Source of the DNA: Priapulus caudatus
Lineage: Eukaryota > Priapulida > Priapulimorpha > Priapulimorphida > Priapulidae
Reading direction: 5' to 3'
Assembly: GCF_000485595.1 (NCBI RefSeq)
Contig: NW_014577135.1
Span: 542,968 to 573,751 of the forward strand
Length of the DNA: 30,784 nt
Made by a program: the position numbers and the translations under genes. Below are positions 23,506 to 30,784 of the stretch, piece after piece. Positions within the stretch are counted from its first letter, which is position 1. Each line of letters begins with the position of its first letter. The notes under the pieces were generated by a model, which saw only the letters and a list, made by a program, of their open reading frames with translations, had not been told where the DNA came from and searched no databases.

Positions 23506-24203
23506 ACTGCAGCCTCTGAGTCTCTCGTTGAAGTTTGTCTTAAATTTTCGCCTCACAGCTGTGCGCGGCAGTGCTTGGTTGTTTATACACCGAGGCCGCA
23601 ATGGCTTTGGTGAGTGCGTGTGTGCGCATGCGGATTTGGAGATCTTAAAAGTTGGTGCGGGTTTCCGACGAATGCCGAAGTTTCTTCGGGCACATCACTT
23701 TTTAGAAAATTGCCTCAAAAAGTCACTTTACCATCGAAAAATTGCGTTCTAACGTAGCGGAATGTATTCGGGACGTCCAGAAGGGGCCCCAGCTCGATTC
23801 GCGTGAGAATACGTGGTACGGTTTCGGAGGAGATACGGAAAACGACACTTCGGCTCTTTCTACTATTATATTATAGATTTAACATATATATGCTGAATTC
23901 ACAACAGGCAAATAGGTCCATTACAGTGAAAGTTATGTAAGTTCAGCTGCTTACCCTTAGCACTTTACTGCTTACTTAGTCTTCTTACGCCATTCCCCTC
24001 GTCTAACGTTTCTAGTGTCTGAAGCGCCGAAGCCGTCCATCGCAAGGAAGCCCAAGTATGACAGCGGGCAGGAGCTTGCAAAGACGGCCGCAGAGAAGAA
24101 GGAGGAGCTCATACAGGCTATGCACGAGAAGCTGCAGTTCCAGGACGATGTGCTGCCACAGGATGAGTGCCAGGGAGCTGACTCTGACGAGTGGAGCGAC
24201 TAA
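9514..24203 (+). CDS. CORO7: Coronin-7 (POD-1 type tandem coronin), 22 exons
   Basis: Coronin-7 is a tandem coronin that acts at the Golgi and in F-actin organisation. Exons: 9514-9573, 13070-13157, 13492-13569, 13892-13962, 14368-14554, 14750-14961, 15216-15295, 15939-15993, 16253-16310, 16606-16751, 17181-17276, 17596-17974, 18274-18452, 18886-18994, 19223-19309, 19454-19596, 19889-19993, 20124-20209, 21514-21652, 21926-22132, 22767-22905, 24016-24203. The sum is 2,892 nt, or 963 aa (human about 925 from memory). The first coronin block is about 1-377: it starts MKRFKVSKFKN, has the WD signature CRDKQLRVWDPR near 186, and the block-closing DFHEDLYP motif near 349. The linker is about 378-504. 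The second block, about 505-901, opens with SKFKNL, has VRIWN and CKDQKLRIYNPR, and closes with YFQDDLFPET. The tail is 902-963. Intron 8 is GC-AG; all others are GT-AG. The long introns without listed elements (2, 3, 4, 6, 9, 10, 11, 19, 20) show only AT-rich unique-looking DNA. Confidence 0.97.
9986..10600 (+). repeat. 10-bp minisatellite with duplicated 138-bp flank, CORO7 intron 1
   Basis: From about 10097 to 10461 a degenerate 10-bp unit (GCGTGTAYST, about 36 copies) is repeated. Immediately before it (9986-10123) and after it (10462-10599) lie two nearly identical direct copies starting AGACAGAGGACCGATGG, offset by 476 bp, each running into the first array units. So the array and its left flank have been partly duplicated as a larger unit. 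Because the unit lacks stop codons in most frames it produces long false open frames on both strands. Confidence 0.93.
11376..11745 (-). mobile_element. tRNA-derived SINE, copy 2, split by a hAT-like element
   Basis: This is the same minus-strand SINE body as copy 1. Shared parts include AGTGGTTCTTTTACGT, the ACAGG..CG.CATTTTAC region, the TTTTACAC..TGAGAAAA stretch, and CCGG.GGTTTGAAC with the box B complement. It lacks box A and the tRNA-like 5' end, so it is truncated. A 206-bp element at 11433-11638 is inserted in it, and removing that element and one GGTCA restores continuity with copy 1. Confidence 0.8.
11433..11638. mobile_element. hAT-like MITE with GGTCA duplication, copy 1
   Basis: It starts CAGGGTTCTCTAAGC and ends TATAAGTGCTCTG, and is flanked by GGTCA at 11428-11432 and 11639-11643. 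Near the right end is a strong hairpin, AGCCTGGCGGGCCGCCAGGCT. A longer relative lies at 26778-27307 in UFM1 intron 3. It has no coding capacity. The CAG...CTG ends and 5-bp duplication suggest a hAT relative. Confidence 0.85.
12407..12604. mobile_element. 198-bp multi-stem MITE, CORO7 intron 1
   Basis: Inverted arms of about 40 bp (12407-12445 and 12564-12604) begin AGGGTCTGTCCCCCAGGG and differ by only a few bases. Each arm is itself palindromic (CCAGGGTAC...GTACCCTGG), so the element can form a nested set of hairpins. It is flanked by CTCA on both sides, a possible 4-bp target duplication. The centre contains GGTTAGGGTTAGGG. It is non-coding. Confidence 0.8.
15391..15440. repeat. TTAA-repeat palindrome
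   Basis: Two (TTAA)n arms separated by GTGGAAAAAC form an AT-rich inverted repeat in CORO7 intron 7. It follows a segment (from about 15327, GAGCACTCGGAGAGCACAG) that has the look of a dispersed repeat, but there is no second copy in this window to prove it. Confidence 0.6.
15687..15733 (+). repeat. (TGCG)n microsatellite, CORO7 intron 7
   Basis: About ten TGCG units grade into TG dinucleotides. The reverse strand reads as a false His-Ala-Arg-Thr open frame. Confidence 0.95.
15994..16252 (+). other. CORO7: CORO7 intron 8 with GC-AG splice sites
   Basis: The exon ends LFLAGK at AAG and the next bases are GCAAGTTG. The next exon opens after TTTGTCACAG with GEPCVGFYEV. The human protein has LAGKGERQLYCYEV at this point, so the junction must fall exactly here, and no GT donor preserves the frame and the homology. 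The donor AAG/GCAAGT is a textbook GC-type 5' splice site with strong pairing at all other positions. Confidence 0.88.
17596..17974 (+). CDS. CORO7: CORO7 exon 12: inter-block linker
   Basis: This is the largest CORO7 coding exon and encodes about 126 residues joining the two coronin blocks. The first dozen residues (VKKCSLNPTKRP) match the end of block 1 in other coronin-7 proteins. The rest is low complexity, rich in Thr, Glu, Pro, Ser and His, with a short internal duplication (EVMTKVTEVTTKVPP), and is probably disordered. Linkers at this point differ widely between species, so no conserved function can be read from the sequence. The exon starts in phase 0 after CCTCAG and ends in phase 1 at G/GTATTAG, where a short GT-rich tract begins inside the intron. 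Confidence 0.93.
18764..18856 (-). mobile_element. Truncated retroelement 3' end with 17-bp target duplication
   Basis: GCTGTACATAAATTAAT occurs at 18764-18780 and again at 18840-18856, flanking a 59-bp insert. On the minus strand the insert ends GGCAAAGGAAGAAGAAG, a simple-repeat tail lying directly against one duplication. It carries a small hairpin, CCCCACTTGAGTGGG. A long target duplication with a tailed, 5'-truncated insert is the signature of target-primed reverse transcription, so this is probably the 3' stub of a LINE or of a SINE it mobilises. It ends 29 bp before the CORO7 exon 14 acceptor. Confidence 0.75.
20391..20414 (+). repeat. (TA)n microsatellite
   Basis: This is an uninterrupted TA run in CORO7 intron 18. 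Confidence 0.95.
20457..20496. repeat. 40-bp perfect palindrome
   Basis: Two perfect 19-bp arms, ATCAGGAGTGTATCAATAT and its complement, are separated by CA. The stem would be a strong hairpin in RNA or single-stranded DNA. It lies between the (TA)n tract and the 864-bp element in CORO7 intron 18. Confidence 0.92.
20510..21373. mobile_element. 864-bp inverted-repeat element with internal TATA box
   Basis: The left end GGCCTTGTCACACC and right end GGTCTGACAGCGCC are imperfect complements. The similarity continues for about 70 bp inward through GCCAGCGTATGCCGACGTAT, AAATTT and ACGCTGG. Flanks TTAT and ATTA allow an AT duplication. The interior is saturated with AACTTAT and ACGTAT words in both orientations. 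TATAAAAAGG at 20791-20800 is followed by a tandem GCAGTATCAACATC/G pair and an ATG at 20872 that opens only 20 codons. I read it as a non-autonomous DNA element keeping the promoter of its parent; the superfamily is uncertain. Confidence 0.75.
22936..23878. repeat. Probable dispersed repeat in CORO7 intron 21
   Basis: A short (TA)n run is followed by CTAGCTATTACCCGTC, a small hairpin (ACCCGTC/GACGGGT), AT-rich DNA, the (CA)n tract and then GC-richer DNA that ends TACTATTATATTATAGATT. The opening resembles a repeat family common in invertebrate genomes (the CTAGCTGTTACCCG type), recalled from memory. There is no second copy here, so boundaries are approximate. Confidence 0.45.
23371..23504 (+). 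repeat. (CA)n microsatellite with interrupted flank
   Basis: An interrupted CA/CG/CACACG region (from about 23371) leads into an uninterrupted CA tract at about 23456-23501. It generates false Thr-His open frames on both strands. Confidence 0.95.
24016..24203 (+). CDS. CORO7: CORO7 terminal exon: acidic C-terminal tail
   Basis: The last coding exon encodes about 61 residues. A basic Lys/Pro segment (KPSIARKPKYDS) is followed by a helical AEKKEELIQAMHEKL stretch like the human EKKEELLNAMVAKL segment. The tail ends QGADSDEWSD and then TAA. The final acidic cluster around a single Trp is the hallmark of the coronin-7/POD-1 tail, which replaces the coiled coil of short coronins. It is preceded by a 1.1-kb intron containing a repeat element and a (CA)n tract. 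Confidence 0.94.
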
Positions 24204-25722
24204 GGCGCCTGTCTATACAGCTATGCAGCCAAGCTAGCCTCCACACAGTCTATTGCTGTGTAATCTGAGAATAGGCTGTGATAGCAGATTCGCTTATGCT
24301 CATTCCCCCAAGCCTTCAACTCTGATGCTGCATCTGGTAGCTGTTGAATCAGTTCAGATCCCCCATCATTTGTCGGTTAAAAACGAGGATGAGCGGCAGT
24401 TTGGGCGTGGTAACTTTTCAGTTTTTTTTTAGATTTCCTTTCCAAGCACGACTATCAGCATCTCATTGGTTTTTAAAGTCCGGTGACTGCGCCCAGTAGT
24501 GTAAACAGTGTCGGAGGGTAGGTTCAGATTGCCAAAACTTTGTCGGTTTTTAAAATCTTTGGGATTTCGACTATGTGAAAAACTCCAGTGATGTGCTTTT
24601 TAGAGGTGAAGCAATTGCTGTGACATATCACCGACGCCAGGCGGCGTATGTGTTAGTGCATGACGTTTCAGCATTACGGTCGCCATGGCAACTCGGCTGT
24701 TATGTGTACATGTGACATGAGGGAATTTCTGTCATGGATGGTACCATTGCATTCCTAATGCAGCAGGTTAATGGTCAGCATCAGTGCTGCTTGTGTTTGT
24801 AGAATGAAATTGAATGATGCAAAGCAAAATGAAGGAAAGATTGCCAATATACGTGGAACAATGTCATTAATGACTTTGGCATGACCTGCGCAACTACCCC
24901 AACGAGTTGGAATATTTTTACATGTTATGATATTTGTAATAATTATATTATCTGATCGCTTATTGAATGTTGTGCTATGATTCTAGAACAAAGGCCATTT
25001 CTAGTAGGTTTCCTATTATTATGAGTCAGCAAAAGCAGTAATCTTTCAGTTTGTTGCAAAATTACTAACTCAAAATGAAGAGACTAGGGCACATTCCAGA
25101 AATGTTACATGACTGTGTACTTTACAAATAGTTATGTTTATCATGTGCTAGTGCTGTTTGTCTACAAATCAAAACATTTTGGGTGTAAAAGCTCTGAACA
25201 TTAAATCATTACATAAAATTACGTGTTAAATTCATTTTGCATTTGGAACGCAGGAGTTAAAACAAGGTAAACAGCTGACATGGTTGGGTGAAATATAAAT
25301 AACTCTTATTTTATAAATGTTTACATCTCACCACTTTGTCATATTCACCTTTATACTACTAACAATTCATATAAGTAAACCGAGTTCCAATGATTGTAAA
25401 TATTTGTTAATAGCGACCGCATATGAGTGCACGATAAGTTTGGTGTGTCACACTTGACACTAAGCAATTCCTTCATTTTGCTTTTGTACCAACCAAATGA
25501 CACCATGTCAAATCTAAATCTTCACAAATATAGTCATAGAACATTTTTAAAGACCAATAATGGCTAAGAAAACCAGTTCACATTGTTAGTTATATGCCTT
25601 TCCATACATTAACTTGTATTTACTCCATTACTAAACTGAAATCATAACACCACAACCAGCACTGTAGTGAAATAAGTAAAAATGCATATATATCTTTTAT
25701 ATATCAATTATAAATAACAATC
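24204..25722. other. Convergent intergenic region, CORO7 and UFM1 3' UTRs
   Basis: CORO7 (plus) and UFM1 (minus) point at each other across 1.5 kb with no further gene seen. A plus-strand ATTAAA at 25200-25205 is a possible CORO7 poly(A) signal. I found no clear AATAAA or ATTAAA on the minus strand close to the UFM1 stop. The segment looks single-copy within this window. Confidence 0.55.
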
Positions 25723-29607
<3,885 letters not shown>

Positions 29608-30285
29608 GTTGCAACTTCCATCATCCGGCAATGACTATAGACGGGTTCTAGGTCCTTAGCTTCCGGCTTACTGCGCTTGTGCAGAAAACTAGTGAAGAAT
29701 GGTGAGCTCATCTAACTTTTACCAATAACAAGACGCGCCATCTAGCGCGCGCGCGCGCTATCTAAGATCGCGCGCGCTATGATCTATGTAACAACACAGT
29801 TACGCAAAATGAAATTTTTAGCTTCAAACGGCGATGACGGTAGAAATGATGGATTCATATATATTTACACGAATAGTATTTGCTACGCCCAACGCCGTTA
29901 CCCCGTAAAAACCGCGAGAATATAATGCAATAACGGTCACGCATTTATATTGTAAAGTATGTAAAGAGGTGAACACGTAACTAAGTCACCTAGTGTCCGC
30001 AAGATAGCGCTATTGGCAATTTGGCATTGCGTGTAAACTGCAGTTGCTCCGAATTTGCTTAGTTAGAAGTTAGCTTCTTCTTCAAGTTCATGTGTTTGTT
30101 CTTACTTTTCATGGCATTTCGAACGTTTTCATGCCTTCTTGTAAGTTTAGGTTTTCGTTTAATACACATTGGTGATTTTTCGGTTAACGTGTAACCTTTT
30201 ATTAATATTAGTTCATAATTCATTGTATAATCCAACGTAAACATCCAGGGCCAGGGGCACGTCGTGTGGTGAAACTGGTGTTTAT
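29608..30285. promoter_or_regulatory. UFM1 5' flank and probable promoter
   Basis: Upstream of the UFM1 start on the minus strand, CCGGAAGC (29666-29659) is a good ETS-type promoter site about 55 bp from the start codon. No TATA box is placed for UFM1. Runs of alternating GC lie at 29745-29758 and 29769-29777. The rest to 30285 shows no gene; a 61-codon minus-strand frame at 30244 has no recognised features. Confidence 0.55.
29743..29780. repeat. Twin (GC)n tracts near the UFM1 promoter
   Basis: TAGCGCGCGCGCGCGCTA is followed within 10 bp by CGCGCGCGCTA. Alternating GC is the classic Z-DNA former, and the first tract is self-complementary. It is unusual in this AT-rich window. Confidence 0.88.
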
Positions 30286-30784
30286 CACAGGCACTTGGAC
30301 CGTTTCAATAATAAAATGATGGTTAATAAATACAACTTGTCAGTACTAGACCTACCAGTACCAGTAATACTAATAGTCTTAATGTTTGATTTGACCTAAT
30401 AACTTCACTTCAACACCGTCCAATAAACCGCTGCTACACATAGCGCGCACGCCATTGTGCATGCATAAATACACACGTAACACAGTGATATAGAGAAGGT
30501 AAGAAAGCGTTCGCACAGAAATTCCAGAACGCTCGAATCGTTTCACAACACTAGAGCCAAAATACACAACAAACCGCCATGATATTGGCATCTGTGTGTA
30601 GCTGAATGGTCACTTGTTCGAAATATACGTCTTGCAACTTGGTACCACATACTTTACCCAGAATGCTATGAGAAATCCTGCTCGAATTTCCCGCGAATTT
30701 CTCATGAAGCCGCTTCGTAAATGGGATCATTGCTCCCAGAATGCAATGCGCCGCCATTACTCATGTACTGATCCCATTGACGAA
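30286..30784. mobile_element. Second copy of the long-arm MULE-like element, cut by window edge
   Basis: It starts CACAGGCACTTGGACCG, as at 7311, and follows the left arm of that element throughout (for example TAATGTTTGATTTGACC and the ATATACGTCTTGCAAC.TGG stretch), with scattered differences. After about 30725 it passes directly into the beginning of the opposite arm (CAATGCGCCGCCATT, as at 7878), with a much shorter spacer than copy 1. The rest lies outside the window. Confidence 0.85.

Overview
The window is nuclear DNA from an animal, most likely an invertebrate. The evidence is multi-exon genes with canonical GT-AG introns, three recognisable metazoan proteins, AT-rich introns of 0.1-3.5 kb, abundant (TG)n, (TA)n and (ATT/ACT)n microsatellites, a tRNA-derived SINE family and many non-autonomous DNA transposons. 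There are no operons, bacterial genes or viral genes. The species cannot be named from the sequence; the repeats look like those of marine invertebrate genomes, which is only an impression.

Three complete genes were reconstructed by hand, with every exon junction phase-consistent. (1) DNAJA3/Tid1, minus strand, 9160 down to 1120: 11 coding exons, 470 aa, a mitochondrial type I J-protein (Hsp40). (2) CORO7 (coronin-7/POD-1 type), plus strand, 9514-24203: 22 coding exons, 963 aa, two coronin WD40 blocks joined by a low-complexity linker and ending in an acidic tail with a conserved Trp. (3) UFM1, minus strand, 29607 down to 25723: 5 coding exons, 91 aa, the ubiquitin-fold modifier precursor with the mature Gly83 and an unusual eight-residue tail.

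DNAJA3 and CORO7 are head-to-head with 353 bp between start codons, so that interval is probably a bidirectional promoter. From memory the two genes are also divergent neighbours on human 16p13.3, so the arrangement may be ancient. CORO7 and UFM1 are tail-to-tail, with 1.5 kb holding both 3' ends. The products work in unrelated compartments: mitochondrial matrix chaperone, Golgi/actin trafficking, and ufmylation at the ER and ribosome.

The introns are a record of transposon insertion. DNAJA3 intron 9 holds a long-arm palindrome inside a (TA)n tract with a hAT-like element nested in one arm. DNAJA3 intron 1 holds an outer palindrome, a SINE, and a 1,020-bp element with 430-bp inverted arms and a 10-bp target duplication. 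A third arm of that last family lies at the right window edge. CORO7 intron 1 holds a 10-bp minisatellite with duplicated flanks, a SINE split by a hAT-like element, and a small multi-stem MITE. CORO7 intron 18 holds an 864-bp inverted-repeat element with its own TATA box. UFM1 introns 2 and 3 hold at least four more elements, one with perfect 36-bp inverted repeats around a polypyrimidine minisatellite. None interrupts an exon. I found no novel protein system; the most unusual items are the UFM1 tail, the divergent gene pair and the dense set of long intronic palindromes.
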